A stretch of DNA of 64,000 nucleotides from Paracoccus sp. MA (GCF_020990385.1 NZ_CP087597.1:457001-521000); one strand, 5' to 3'; counted from the first letter of the stretch, positions 9,446 through 23,751 are shown. The notes: generated by a model from the letters alone, not told the origin. A program made the numbers and translations.

Positions 9446-9481
9446 CCGCCCGGCGCATCCGATCTGCACCTGAACGGATGT

Positions 9482-9509
9482 CCGCCCGGGAAGATCCCCG
9501 GGCGGTTTC
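9482..9509 (+). terminator. Rho-independent terminator
   Basis: Nine-bp stem (9482-9490 with 9497-9505) followed by TTTCC, downstream of the orphan exported protein. Confidence 0.6.
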
Positions 9510-9690
9510 CATTCGCAGAGCGCGTCAATGACAGGGCGCGCTCGGCCGAATGCATATATTCCGGACTTGTTGCGCCACCGCATGGCCCGCCGATAGCCGA
9601 AAGACGAGTCATTCGCAGGCGGCCGATATGCTGGCGCATATGGATGGTCCTGCCATCGATCCGCCCGAGCGCCTTGGCCCAAGCGCGATG

Positions 9691-10185
9691 CTAGCCCCGC
9701 AACCCGGCCAGCCGCCGCTGCAGCTCGTCCCGCAAGGCCAGCCGTTCCTCGGGCGAGAGGAAGGCGCCCAGCTCGACCTCGCGCTTGCCGTCGGTCAGCA
9801 CCAGGTAATCCTCGACCGGCCCGCCCGGCCGCAGGCTCGCGCGCACCCAATAGGGGTTGGTCCGCCAGATCCGGTCCTCGCGTCCCGGATCGCTGCGGGT
9901 CAGGATCAGCCGGTCGCGGTCGAGCAGCATCACCTCATGCGCGGTGCCATAGCTGCGCCGGATGGCGTGCCACAGCGCCCAGACCGCCAGCGCGGCAAAG
10001 GGCAGCAGCCCCCACAGCACCGTCGTGCCGACCACCGCCAGCAGGGGCAGCGCCAGCCCGGCGGCGGTCAGGCCGATCACCCAGACGAAGCCGCGCCGCG
10101 GCAGCGAGCGATGCGGCCAGACTTCCAGCCGATAGGAAACGGCCCCGGAATCCTCCGGGGCCGTATCGTGCCATGCATAGGGCAT
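9691..10185 (-). CDS. DUF2244 family membrane protein
   Basis: A 164-residue inner-membrane protein. Its YRLEVWPHRSLPRRGFVWVIG start and two adjacent hydrophobic helices (about residues 30-72) are typical of DUF2244. A cytoplasmic domain follows with LLDRDRLILTR and WVRASLRPGG. The start lies four bases after the ctaD stop, so it is probably translated from the same transcript. In Rhodobacterales this family often neighbours oxidase genes, but its function is not established. A stem-loop overlaps its first codons (see 10140-10163). Confidence 0.85.
   Translation of the reverse strand: MPYAWHDTAPEDSGAVSYRLEVWPHRSLPRRGFVWVIGLTAAGLALPLLAVVGTTVLWGLLPFAALAVWALWHAIRRSYGTAHEVMLLDRDRLILTRSDPGREDRIWRTNPYWVRASLRPGGPVEDYLVLTDGKREVELGAFLSPEERLALRDELQRRLAGLRG
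10140..10163 (-). other. terminator-like stem-loop inside the start of the DUF2244 gene
   Basis: Nine-bp perfect stem (10141-10149 with 10154-10162), followed on the minus strand by GTTTCC. It lies about 27 bases after the ctaD stop codon and within the first codons of the DUF2244 gene. It could reduce read-through from ctaD. Confidence 0.45.
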
Positions 10186-10189
10186 CGGA

Positions 10190-11914
<1,725 letters not shown>

Positions 11915-11922
11915 TCACGTTG

Positions 11923-11951
11923 GTTCTAGACCACAATCCTACCCCTCGCAA
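11923..11951 (-). promoter_or_regulatory. candidate promoter for ctaD
   Basis: On the minus strand TTGCGA (11951-11946) and TAGAAC (11928-11923) are separated by 17 bases, downstream of the cycA terminator and 57 bases before the ctaD start. Assigned by pattern only. Confidence 0.35.
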
Positions 11952-11965
11952 TGCGCGGAAAGCAG

Positions 11966-12010
11966 TAAAAAACACGCCCCCGTGCGCTTTTGCGGCGCGC
12001 CGGGGGCGTG
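11966..12010 (-). terminator. Rho-independent terminator of cycA
   Basis: Nine-bp stem (12002-12010 with 11973-11981), with an internal GC-rich loop, followed on the minus strand by a run of T residues (the A-tract at 11967-11972). It separates cycA from ctaD. Confidence 0.75.
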
Positions 12011-12039
12011 ATTGCCGGGCCTTCGCGGCGGCGAAGGCG

Positions 12040-12513
12040 TCAGTTCGCTTCGGCTTCGGCCGGTTCCGCCTCGGCGCCTGCCTCGCCCCCCGCATCGGGC
12101 GAATGCTGCGCGAGGAAGGCCACGATATCGGCCTGGTTCTTCGCCAGCTTGAAGGTCATCTTGGTCTTGAGCGACTTGTCGCCCACCTTTTCCTCGACAT
12201 ATTTGTTCGGGTCGGTGATGTAGCCGGCCAGGTCCTCCGTGGTCCAGACCTCGCCGGCCTCGCCCAGCTTGATCAGCGCCTCGGAATATTTGAAACCTTC
12301 TTCGGTGCCGGCCTGGCGCCCGACCACGCCGTAGAGGTTCGGCCCGGTCTTGCCGCCCTTGACGATGTCGGTGCCGTCCGGGGCCTGGACCATGTGGCAG
12401 GCCTTGCATTTCTTGAACTCGTTCTCGCCCTTGGCCGGGTCGCCCGCATCCTGGGCGGCGGCAGGCAGGGCGAGGCTGATTGCGGCGAGAGTGGCGTAGA
12501 TGCTGATCTTCAT
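12040..12513 (-). CDS. cycA: cytochrome c550
   Basis: Periplasmic class I c-type cytochrome that carries electrons from complex III to oxidase or denitrification enzymes. The 157-residue precursor has a signal peptide cut after LPAAA. The haem site is CKACH (Cys36, Cys39, His40) and the axial methionine is Met119 in KTKMTFK, inside the long form typical of Paracoccus. Compared from memory with P. denitrificans c550, the segment after FKYSEAL is shorter and diverged, and the acidic Ala/Glu tail is longer. The gene has its own terminator, so it is transcribed separately from ctaD. Confidence 0.95.
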   Translation of the reverse strand: MKISIYATLAAISLALPAAAQDAGDPAKGENEFKKCKACHMVQAPDGTDIVKGGKTGPNLYGVVGRQAGTEEGFKYSEALIKLGEAGEVWTTEDLAGYITDPNKYVEEKVGDKSLKTKMTFKLAKNQADIVAFLAQHSPDAGGEAGAEAEPAEAEAN

Positions 12514-12653
12514 CGCGTTTCCTCTGGGTATCGTTCTCCTCCGGGGTCGGACCTCTCCGCTTCCCGCCAGACAGGGCTATCATGCGTCAAGCCTGCGGAA
12601 TACCGGAAAAAGGTCGCAGAACCGGCAAGGGTGAATATGTCGCAGGGCGAAAA

Positions 12654-13310
12654 TCAGCCGGCGAGCGGCGGGAAGTTCCGCGGGAAGGTGCGGCGCAGCG
12701 CGTCGTCCAGATCGCCCATGCCGACCGGCAGGCCCATGTCGACCAGGCTGGTCACGCCGTGCCCCTGGATGCCGCAGGGCACGATGCCGGCATAATGGCT
12801 CAGCTCCGGCTCCACGTTGATGGCGATGCCGTGGAAGCTGACCCATTTGCGCAGCTTGACGCCGATGGCGGCGATCTTGTCCTCGCGCATGGAGCCGTCG
12901 GACAGGGGCGCCTTGTCGGGCCGGGCGATCCAGACGCCGACCCGGCCGTCGCGGATCTCGCCCTTCAGGTTGAACTCGGCCAGCGCGTCGATGACCCAGG
13001 ATTCGAGCGCCTTGACGAAGGCGCGCACGTCGCGGCCGCGGCGGTTCAGGTCCAGCATGACATAGACGACGCGCTGGCCGGGCCCGTGATAGGTATATTG
13101 CCCGCCGCGCCCGGTCTCGTGCACCGGGAAGCGCGCCTCCAGCAGGTCGGTGGCACGGGCCGAGGTGCCGGCGGTGTAGAGCGGCGGATGCTCGACCAGC
13201 CAGACCAGCTCGCCCGCCCGGCCCTCGGCGATGGCGGCGGCGCGCGCCTCCATGAAGGCTGTGGCTTCGCGGTAATCGGTCAGGCCGGGGGCGGTGATCC
13301 ATTCGGTCAT
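12654..13310 (-). CDS. lipB: lipoyl(octanoyl) transferase
   Basis: Transfers octanoate from acyl carrier protein to the lipoyl domains of 2-oxoacid dehydrogenases and the glycine cleavage system. The 218-residue frame from MTEWITAP has the conserved blocks [22 protein letters not shown] and [13 protein letters not shown]. The catalytic cysteine is in [12 protein letters not shown] and the paired lysine in GVKLRKW. A longer in-frame extension upstream is rejected because it is not conserved in the family. The gene is divergent from metH. Confidence 0.95.
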   Translation of the reverse strand: MTEWITAPGLTDYREATAFMEARAAAIAEGRAGELVWLVEHPPLYTAGTSARATDLLEARFPVHETGRGGQYTYHGPGQRVVYVMLDLNRRGRDVRAFVKALESWVIDALAEFNLKGEIRDGRVGVWIARPDKAPLSDGSMREDKIAAIGVKLRKWVSFHGIAINVEPELSHYAGIVPCGIQGHGVTSLVDMGLPVGMGDLDDALRRTFPRNFPPLAG

Positions 13311-13379
13311 GTGCGGCGAGATAGTCCGGGCGAGGGGCCGTCGCAAGGGGGCGCGGTCGGTTCCGGCCGGGCCGTCGCG

Positions 13380-13430
13380 GTGGGGGCTGTCTGCCCCCAC
13401 ACCCCCGAGGATATTTCCACAAGAAAGAAG
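13380..13430 (+). repeat. dispersed intergenic element, copy 1
   Basis: Stem GTGGGGGC/GCCCCCAC (13380-13387 with 13393-13400), then the box with ATATTT and AAGAAAGAAG (13411-13430). It lies in the divergent promoter region of lipB and metH, not at a gene end. Confidence 0.75.
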
Positions 13431-13541
13431 CACGAGCATCCGATGATGAATCCTGTGCATGATCATTCTGCAGATGTTGAATTTCACTAACGGAAGAACT
13501 GTGGTTATACAGCACATTCAGTGAAACGCGCGGACCGACAC

Positions 13542-17303
<3,762 letters not shown>

Positions 17304-17310
17304 AAAGAAA

Positions 17311-17349
17311 CCCGCGGCGGGCGAAAAAATGCCCTTTTCATCCGCCGCG
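17311..17349 (+). terminator. possible terminator of metH
   Basis: Outer stem CGCGGCGG/CCGCCGCG encloses a GGGC-GCCC stem followed by TTTT. The fold is plausible but imperfect. Confidence 0.35.
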
Positions 17350-17381
17350 CAAGCGTCTATGAGACGCGGGCCTACGGACGT

Positions 17382-17468
17382 GCGGTCGTGGCGGAATTGG
17401 TAGACGCGCAGCGTTGAGGTCGCTGTTCCTTAACCGGAGTGGAAGTTCGAGTCTTCTCGACCGCACCA
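17382..17468 (+). tRNA. tRNA-Leu (anticodon GAG)
   Basis: An 87-base class II tRNA with encoded CCA. The acceptor arms GCGGTCG and CGACCGC pair perfectly. The anticodon arm is CAGCG-TTGAGGT-CGCTG, giving GAG. There is a long variable arm, and the T-loop is TTCGAGT. Confidence 0.97.
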
Positions 17469-17848
17469 TATTTCCCTTGCATATCAAGTGCTTGCGCGTG
17501 ATCGCGGCGTCAGCCCTAAGGGGCATGGCATCCGCTGGCGGTCCGTGCCGGGCGAGAGGGGGCGTTGCCCCCGTCCCTGCGGGACTCCCCCAGGATATTT
17601 GGGCAAGAAAGAAGGGCTGGAGACGGTCCCCGCAGCGGTGCCGGAGGTCCTGAAGCCGCGCATGCCGGGGCAGGAAAGACGCCGGCGAGATGGAAGGCTT
17701 TCCTTGGGAAAGCATTCTGGAAAACGGTCTTTCTCCAGGGACTTCCTGCGACATCATGGTGTTCTTTCCGCGCGGCCTGGCGCCGATTTCCGTGGATTTC
17801 CGCCATGGCTTGCGCCTAGTCTCTGCCCCGAACCAGGGGAGAGTTTCC
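17469..17848 (+). other. 380-base non-coding region between tRNA-Leu and metY
   Basis: It contains one copy of the dispersed element (17557-17614) and a short stem-loop GCTTTCC/GGAAAGC (17697-17713). No open frame with a ribosome site is seen. I looked for a SAM riboswitch core before metY and did not recognise one. Confidence 0.5.
17557..17614 (+). repeat. dispersed intergenic element, copy 2
   Basis: Two stems (GGGGGC/GCCCCC at 17558-17572 and GTCCC/GGGAC at 17573-17585), then the box GGATATTTGGGCAAGAAAG and AAG. It lies between tRNA-Leu and metY, all on the plus strand. Confidence 0.75.
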
Positions 17849-19135
17849 ATGTCCGAGAATTGGGGTTTCGACACCACCGCCATCCATGCAGGCAGCGCGC
17901 CCGACCCGGCGACCGGGGCGCGGCAGGTGCCGATCTATCAGACCACCGCCTTTGTCTTCAAGGACGCCGCCCATGCCGCGCGGCTCTTCGGCCTGCAGGA
18001 GGTCGGCTATATCTATTCCCGCCTGACCAACCCGACCGTCGCGGCGCTGCAGGCGCGCGTGGCCGGGCTGGAGGGCGGGGCCGGCGCGGTCTGCTGCTCC
18101 TCGGGCCATGCGGCGCAGATCATGGCGCTGTTCCCGCTGATGGGACCGGGGCGGAACATCATCGCCTCGACCCGGCTTTACGGCGGCACCATCACCCAGT
18201 TCAGCCAGACCATCAGGCGCTTCGGCTGGTCGTGCAAATTCGTCGACCTGGACGATCTCGACGCGCTGCGCGCCGCCATCGACGACGACACCCGCGCCAT
18301 CTTCTGTGAATCGATCAGCAATCCCGGCGGTTATGTCACCGATATCCCGGCGGTCGCGAAGGTTGCGGACGAGGCCGGCCTGCCGCTGATCGTCGACAAC
18401 ACCCTGGCCACGCCCTGGCTGTGCAAGCCCATCGAGATGGGCGCGACGCTGGTCGTGCACAGCCTGACCAAATACATGACCGGCAACGGCACGGTGACCG
18501 GCGGCGTGATCGTGGATTCGGGCAAGTTCGACTGGTCGGCCTCGGGCAAGTTCCCCAGCCTGTCGGAACCCGAGCCCGCCTATCACGGGCTGAGGTTCCA
18601 CGAGACCTTCGGCGCGCTGGCCTATACCTTCCACGGCATCGCCATCGGGCTGCGCGACCTGGGCATGACCATGAACCCGCAGGCCGCGCATTACACGCTG
18701 ATGGGCATCGAGACGCTGGGCCTGCGCATGGCGCGCCATGTCGAGAATGCGCAGAAGGTCGCGGAATGGCTGGAGAAGGATCCGCGCGTCACCTCGGTCA
18801 CCTATGCGGGGCTGGCGTCGTCGCCCTGGAACGCAACGGCGCGGCGGGTCTATCCCAAGGGGGCGGGGGCGCTGTTCACCTTTGCGATCAGGGGCGGCTA
18901 TGACGCGGCGGTGAAGCTGGTCGACAACCTCAAGCTGTTCAGCCACGTGGCGAATCTGGGCGACTCGCGCTCGCTGGTGATCCATTCCGCCTCGACCACG
19001 CACAGCCAGCTGACGGACGAGCAGAAGATCGCGGCCGGGGCGGGGCCGGATGTGGTGCGGCTGTCGATCGGCATCGAGGACGCAGCGGACATCATCGCCG
19101 ACCTGGATCAGGCGCTGGCCGCCGCCACTGCCTGA
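17849..19135 (+). CDS. metY: O-acetylhomoserine sulfhydrylase (Cys/Met PLP enzyme)
   Basis: Forms homocysteine from O-acetylhomoserine and sulfide; metH upstream then methylates it. The 428-residue protein belongs to the Cys/Met gamma-synthase fold. The PLP lysine is in VHSLTKYMTGNG, the cofactor aspartate in IVDNTLATPWLC, and the arginine-binding motif SRLTNPT appears near residue 57. The length and the GYIYSRLTNPT and GGYDAAVK segments favour the O-acetylhomoserine (MetY) branch over cystathionine enzymes. The ATG at 17849 follows AGGGGAGAG; upstream in-frame codons lack coding character. Confidence 0.93.
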   Translation: MSENWGFDTTAIHAGSAPDPATGARQVPIYQTTAFVFKDAAHAARLFGLQEVGYIYSRLTNPTVAALQARVAGLEGGAGAVCCSSGHAAQIMALFPLMGPGRNIIASTRLYGGTITQFSQTIRRFGWSCKFVDLDDLDALRAAIDDDTRAIFCESISNPGGYVTDIPAVAKVADEAGLPLIVDNTLATPWLCKPIEMGATLVVHSLTKYMTGNGTVTGGVIVDSGKFDWSASGKFPSLSEPEPAYHGLRFHETFGALAYTFHGIAIGLRDLGMTMNPQAAHYTLMGIETLGLRMARHVENAQKVAEWLEKDPRVTSVTYAGLASSPWNATARRVYPKGAGALFTFAIRGGYDAAVKLVDNLKLFSHVANLGDSRSLVIHSASTTHSQLTDEQKIAAGAGPDVVRLSIGIEDAADIIADLDQALAAATA

Positions 19136-19143
19136 GGCGGAAC

Positions 19144-19167
19144 GGGCGGCGCATCGCTGCGCCGCCC
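19144..19167. terminator. bidirectional terminator between convergent genes
   Basis: Perfect 10-bp stem (19144-19153 with 19158-19167) with loop TCGC between metY and the SIMPL gene. Confidence 0.6.
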
Positions 19168-19174
19168 GCCTTGG

Positions 19175-20008
19175 TCAGTTCGCCGGGGCTTCCTCGGCCT
19201 CGCCTTCGCCCTCGGGCGCCGGCGGCTCGCCGCCTTCCGGTGCATCGGCCGGCTGCATGGCGAAGACGGCGGTGACATTGGCGCTGACGGCCAGCTCGCC
19301 CGCCTCGATCGGCGTGTCGGCGGCGCCGGCCGCCTCGGCGCGCATGGCCATCATCGGCCGCGGCCCGCCGCCCATCTGCACATCCGACAGCGAGATCAGC
19401 CGGCCGAGCCGCATCCCTGCCGCCTCGGCCATCACCTCGGCGCGGCGGCGCGCATCCGCCACCGCCTCGATGCGGGCCTGGTCCTCGGCCTCGGCCATGT
19501 CCTCGCGCGAGAAGCCGATGCCGCTGATCTCATTGGCGCCCGAGGCAACCAGCTTGTCCAGCACCGCGCCCAGCCCGGCGATGTCGCGCACCCGCACGGT
19601 GACGCTGTTCTGCGCGCCGTAGCCGGTCAGTTTCGGCGGCTGGCCGTCCTGATAGTCGATCACCGGCGACAGGTTCAGCCCCGAGGTCTGGATGTCGCGC
19701 GCCTCGATGCCCTCGGCCTTCAGCGCCTCGATGACCTTGGCCTGCTGTTCGGCGTTCTGCGCCATGGCCTCGGCGGCGGTGGCGGCGCGGGTGCTGACGC
19801 CCAGGGTGATCGTGGCCATGTCGGGCTGGGCCGTGGCCTGGCCCTGGCCGGTCACGGTCAGCCGGGCGATGGGGGAATGTTTCATGCCATGATGTCCCAT
19901 AGGTGCGGGCAGCGGCGGGGCGTCGGGCGGGGCGGGCTGCGCGAGCAGCGGGCCAGCGCCCAGAACGATCAGCGTCGCGGCGGCGATCAGGGGTCGGAAT
20001 TGGGGCAT
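19175..20008 (-). CDS. SIMPL domain (DUF541) exported protein
   Basis: A 277-residue periplasmic protein. The start at 20008 follows AAGGAG and gives the signal peptide MPQFRPLIAAATLIVLGAG ending at LLAQ. The SIMPL core is evident: RLTVTGQGQATAQPDMATI, then LGVSTRAATAAEAM, GIEARDIQTSGLNLSPVID, and the C-terminal SANVTAVFAM. Family members, such as E. coli YggE and Brucella BP26, are periplasmic, with roles suggested in oxidative stress. The Pro/Glu-rich tail is low complexity. It is convergent with metY. Confidence 0.9.
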   Translation of the reverse strand: MPQFRPLIAAATLIVLGAGPLLAQPAPPDAPPLPAPMGHHGMKHSPIARLTVTGQGQATAQPDMATITLGVSTRAATAAEAMAQNAEQQAKVIEALKAEGIEARDIQTSGLNLSPVIDYQDGQPPKLTGYGAQNSVTVRVRDIAGLGAVLDKLVASGANEISGIGFSREDMAEAEDQARIEAVADARRRAEVMAEAAGMRLGRLISLSDVQMGGGPRPMMAMRAEAAGAADTPIEAGELAVSANVTAVFAMQPADAPEGGEPPAPEGEGEAEEAPAN

Positions 20009-20156
20009 CGGGTGGTTTCTCCTTGGCGCGCCGGAGCGGTGCGGTCGCGCGATTGTCCTCATGAGCCCGTATAACCCCGGAATTTCGTTCCGGATGCCTC
20101 ACAATCCGGTGTTCTGCTTTTCACGGATCGCGTTCTGGGTTAGTCCGAAGGGACCA

Positions 20157-23100
20157 ATGACCAAGATGCGCCCCGGCGCCCGGAACCGAAAGCAAAGCCT
20201 GTCGATGTCGCTTGATTCCGTTACCGAATACGCTCTCTCTTTCAGCGAGGATGCCGTGCATCTGCAGCGCCGCGACCGGACCGGCGGTCAGGGCGGCGCG
20301 AACTGGCGGCATCTGGGTTCGGTCGATTTCGCTTCCGCCAGCTTCCGCGAGGAATTCACCCGCCTGCGCGCCATGGCGACCGGCGCCGGAATCGAGGCGG
20401 CGCTGCCGGTCACGCTGGTCATTCCCGACGACCAGATCCTTTATACCACGCTGACCGTCGCGCCCGGCGCCGACCGCGCGCGCGCCGTGGGCCGGGCGCT
20501 GGACGGGCTGACCCCCTATGCCATCGACGACCTGGCCTTCGACTGGGAGGGCGACGGCGACAGCGTGCGCGTCGCCGCCGTGGCCCGGCAGACCCTGCGC
20601 GAGGCCCACGATTTCGCCATGCAATACGGGTTCGAGGGGCAGGGCTATTGCGCGACTCCTGCCCCGGATCTCTATCCGGGCGAGCCGGTCTTCGTGCTGG
20701 AGCCTGCGGCACGTGCCCGTCCGCAGGTCGATCCGGCGCAGGCGGCGGTGACCGCTTCGGCGCTGCTGATCGAGGAGGAACCCTCCGAGGCGGGGGACGC
20801 GCTGGATCTCGGCGGCGATCAGGCCGAGGACCCGGACGAGGAAATCGCGGCCGGGGACCCGCCCGCACCGCCCTCGGACGGGCCGTTGTCCCCGCCGGAA
20901 GATGGCGAGGCTTCGACCGCGCCGGCCCGGCAAGCCCAAGAACCCGCGGCACAGTCGTCGGACGAGGAATCGCAACCCGCCGCAGCGCCGTCGCCGGTGG
21001 ACGCGGCCGCGCCCAGCCCGGACGCGGAGGTTGTTGCGGGTCCGGCCGCGCCGCTTGACGGCCCGGCTTCGGCCGCGCCGCCATCCCCTGCCGGGCCCAT
21101 CCCTGCCGAAGCGGCGCCAGAGGCCGAAACCCCTGCCGCCGAACCCGCCCCTGCCGCCGAGGCTCTGGTCGCCGGCCCCGATCCGGTTGCGCCCCCGACC
21201 CAGGCGGCGGATGCCGACCCCGCCGAGCCGCGGCAGCAGCCCGAACCCCTCGCAACTGCGGCAATCGGCCCTGCGCCCAAGCCCGGCGAGCCGGAGGAAG
21301 ATTCCGCCCCGGCCGCGCCGCAGGCCGAGGCCGCCCCGGTCGCGGAAACCGCTGTGGCCGGGACATCGGCCTCGCGCGCCGTTCCACCGGCCGGCCCTGC
21401 CGGCTCGGCGGCTCTGAACGCGCGCGCGCGTGCCGTGCATGACCGCGCCGCCGGCGCCCGTCAGGCCCGGCCCGTCGGCGCCGCCCCGGTTCCGCCCCGC
21501 CGCCCGGGCGAGCGCGGCGGGCTTCTGGGACTGGTCGCCATGCTGGGCGTGCTGGTCCTGGGCCTGATCCTGATCTGGGCCTTCCTGGTTCCGGAGAGGC
21601 AGGGCGGTCAGCTTGCCGCCATCGCCCCCGCCGAGCAGGCCGCGCCGGCGCAGCCCGTTCCGTCCGCACCGGCCCCGGCCGAGCCCGACCCGGCCCCCGA
21701 CGCAGCCGCCGCGCCGGCCCCGGCTGCGGCCGCCGATCCCGACCCAGCCCCCGCCCCGGTCCCGACCGCTGCCTTGCAGCCGGCGGCCGCGCCGCTGCCG
21801 TCCGCCGCGCCGCAGCCCGATGCCGCCCCGGCCGGTGTCGTCCTGCCCGCCGCAACGCATGTCGCGCCGGTTTCGGCCCTGACCGAGGAAGAGCAGCGTC
21901 GCGTTCTGGTTGCCGGGACCGCCGTCGCCGCCGCGGTGATCTCCTCCTCGGCGCCGGCTTCGGCCCCTGCGCCGGCGGATCCGGCCCCGTCTCAGGCCGG
22001 CATTTCCGCCACCGTTCCGGCCCGGACCGTCGTCTCGGCCCGGCCCGCAGCGGCACCGGCGGCATCGCGGAACCCTGCGCCGGCCGCTGCGCAGACCCGG
22101 CCGGCCGCCACCCGGCTGACCAGCTCGGCCCGGCCGCAACTGGCGCCGCGGCGCACCACGCCGCAGGCCAGCGTGCCGCGCGCCGACACCGCGCCCAACC
22201 TGCCCGCGAACCCGCTGCCCTTCGAGGCGAGCCAGCGGCAGGCCCGGCCCGTCACCAGCGCCCGTCCGCCCGAGCGCAGCCGCCGCGCCGCGCCCGCGCC
22301 CGCGGCCCCGGCGGCCCCCGTCGCGGCCGCCCCGGCCAGCGCCCAGCCCGTCGCCACGACCAGCAGCGCCGCGCTGCGCGGCTCGGCCCGGCCGCCCTCG
22401 CGTCCCGAAGGCTCGGCCCCCGAGCTTTCGCCCGGTCCTTCCGGCAGCGGCGGGGCCGACGGGCTGACCCCGGACGAACGGCAGCATCTGCGGATGCTGA
22501 TCCGCGATCTGGGGCGCTCGGGTCTGGTGTCGCTGCGCGCCGCGCCGCCGCCGGGCGAGCGTCTTGCCCAGGTCCGGCCGCAGCGCAAGCCGGGCACGGC
22601 CAGCGATGCCGTCAGCCCTTCGGCCATCGACGACGCGCTGAGGTCGGCGACCACGCCGCCACCGGACAAGCCCGAACGCGCCGCCGCCCCCGCTGCCGCG
22701 CCCGCCCGGGATTCGGGCGGGCTTTTGCATGGCTCGGCGCGCCCGCGGGCCCGGCCCGGTGCGGCAGCCGTCTCGGGCCAGGCGGTCGAGGCGGCGATCT
22801 CGGCCGCGGTCGAGGCTTCGCCGGCCACGCCGGGCGGGGTGCAGCTTTCCGCCCTGGCCTCGTCGCCGCTGCCGCCCCGGCGCAGCGATGCCGCCCCCGA
22901 AGCGGCGGCCGCCCCCGCTGCCGTTCCGCCCGCCGCCCCCGAGGCCGCGCCGCCGGCCGCCCCCGGACCCAGCGAGGCCGAACTGGCCGCGCGCCGCGCC
23001 CTCGACGAGCAGCTGCAGGCCCAGGCCGAGGCCCGCATCCGCGCCCGTGCCGCCGCCGACGCCAAGGCCGAGGCCGAGGCCCGCGCCCAGGCCGAGGCCC

Positions 23101-23468
23101 GCGCCCGCGCCCAGGCCGAGGCCGAGGAACGCGCCGCCCGCGCCCGGCGCCAGGATTACAAGCCGCCCGAGATCGACAACGAGCCCGAGATCGCCGCCGG
23201 CGCCGTGGGCAAGGGCGCGACCACCGCCACGGTGGCCAAGGCGGCCACCCAGGCGCGCGGCCTCGACCTGGGCCGCACCACGGTCATCGGCATCATCGGC
23301 GCCGGCAAGGCCAGCCGGGCGCTGATCCGGCTGCGCAACGGCAAGGTGGTGACCGTGCGGCTCGGCGACCGCATCGACGGCGGCACCATCAACTCGATCG
23401 GCGACGGGCGGCTGACCTATGTCAAGGCGGGCCGCACCCATGAATTGCGGATGCTGGACGGCCGCTGA
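20157..23468 (+). CDS. very long single-pass protein with GspC/PilP-like C-terminal domain
   Basis: About 1103 residues. Residues 1-200 form a globular cytoplasmic part (DQILYTTLTVAPGADRARAV, GLTPYAIDDLAFDW) that recalls the actin-like domain of GspL/PilM proteins. An acidic Pro/Ala-rich linker runs to about 430, followed by a basic stretch and one membrane helix at 456-478. The rest is periplasmic, Pro/Ala-rich, with repeated SARP motifs and a charged AEAEARAQAEAR helix. It ends in about 65 residues resembling the GspC/PilP homology region (VIGIIGAGKASRALIRL, VRLGDRIDGGTINSIGDGRL). The ATG at 20157 has GAAGGGA upstream; 20205 is an alternative. No secretion or pilus partner genes are nearby. 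The function is unknown. Confidence 0.8.
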   Translation: MTKMRPGARNRKQSLSMSLDSVTEYALSFSEDAVHLQRRDRTGGQGGANWRHLGSVDFASASFREEFTRLRAMATGAGIEAALPVTLVIPDDQILYTTLTVAPGADRARAVGRALDGLTPYAIDDLAFDWEGDGDSVRVAAVARQTLREAHDFAMQYGFEGQGYCATPAPDLYPGEPVFVLEPAARARPQVDPAQAAVTASALLIEEEPSEAGDALDLGGDQAEDPDEEIAAGDPPAPPSDGPLSPPEDGEASTAPARQAQEPAAQSSDEESQPAAAPSPVDAAAPSPDAEVVAGPAAPLDGPASAAPPSPAGPIPAEAAPEAETPAAEPAPAAEALVAGPDPVAPPTQAADADPAEPRQQPEPLATAAIGPAPKPGEPEEDSAPAAPQAEAAPVAETAVAGTSASRAVPPAGPAGSAALNARARAVHDRAAGARQARPVGAAPVPPRRPGERGGLLGLVAMLGVLVLGLILIWAFLVPERQGGQLAAIAPAEQAAPAQPVPSAPAPAEPDPAPDAAAAPAPAAAADPDPAPAPVPTAALQPAAAPLPSAAPQPDAAPAGVVLPAATHVAPVSALTEEEQRRVLVAGTAVAAAVISSSAPASAPAPADPAPSQAGISATVPARTVVSARPAAAPAASRNPAPAAAQTRPAATRLTSSARPQLAPRRTTPQASVPRADTAPNLPANPLPFEASQRQARPVTSARPPERSRRAAPAPAAPAAPVAAAPASAQPVATTSSAALRGSARPPSRPEGSAPELSPGPSGSGGADGLTPDERQHLRMLIRDLGRSGLVSLRAAPPPGERLAQVRPQRKPGTASDAVSPSAIDDALRSATTPPPDKPERAAAPAAAPARDSGGLLHGSARPRARPGAAAVSGQAVEAAISAAVEASPATPGGVQLSALASSPLPPRRSDAAPEAAAAPAAVPPAAPEAAPPAAPGPSEAELAARRALDEQLQAQAEARIRARAAADAKAEAEARAQAEARARAQAEAEERAARARRQDYKPPEIDNEPEIAAGAVGKGATTATVAKAATQARGLDLGRTTVIGIIGAGKASRALIRLRNGKVVTVRLGDRIDGGTINSIGDGRLTYVKAGRTHELRMLDGR

Positions 23469-23751
23469 TCCGGCCCCCGTCCCGCCGGTCGCGCGTCCGC
23501 TGTGAGCCGAGGCAGCGCGGACCGGCACCTGCCGCCCGCGCGAGGCCCTGCACCTGTCCCGACCCGCTGCTTGCGGATACGGCCATCTGCCTGCCGCCGT
23601 CGCCCCCCCTTCGCCGTCGCCCCGCCTTCGCCGACGGCATGCCCCGCACAGCGCCGCGGTGCGGTTCGCGTCGCCGGCTCGCCGGTCCCGGCTCTTGCGA
23701 GCCCCGCCCCAAGCGCCTAGAAGGCTGGGCAGCCTTGCCAGGGAAAATGCC

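Noticed and set aside
17469..17848. SAM riboswitch before metY
   Set aside because: Expected from pathway logic in alphaproteobacteria, but I could not find a recognisable SAM-II or SAH core here or before metH.
23469..23751. A small gene between the long protein and gatB
   Set aside because: Short frames exist, but none has a ribosome site with a plausible protein; they are Arg/Pro-rich shadows.
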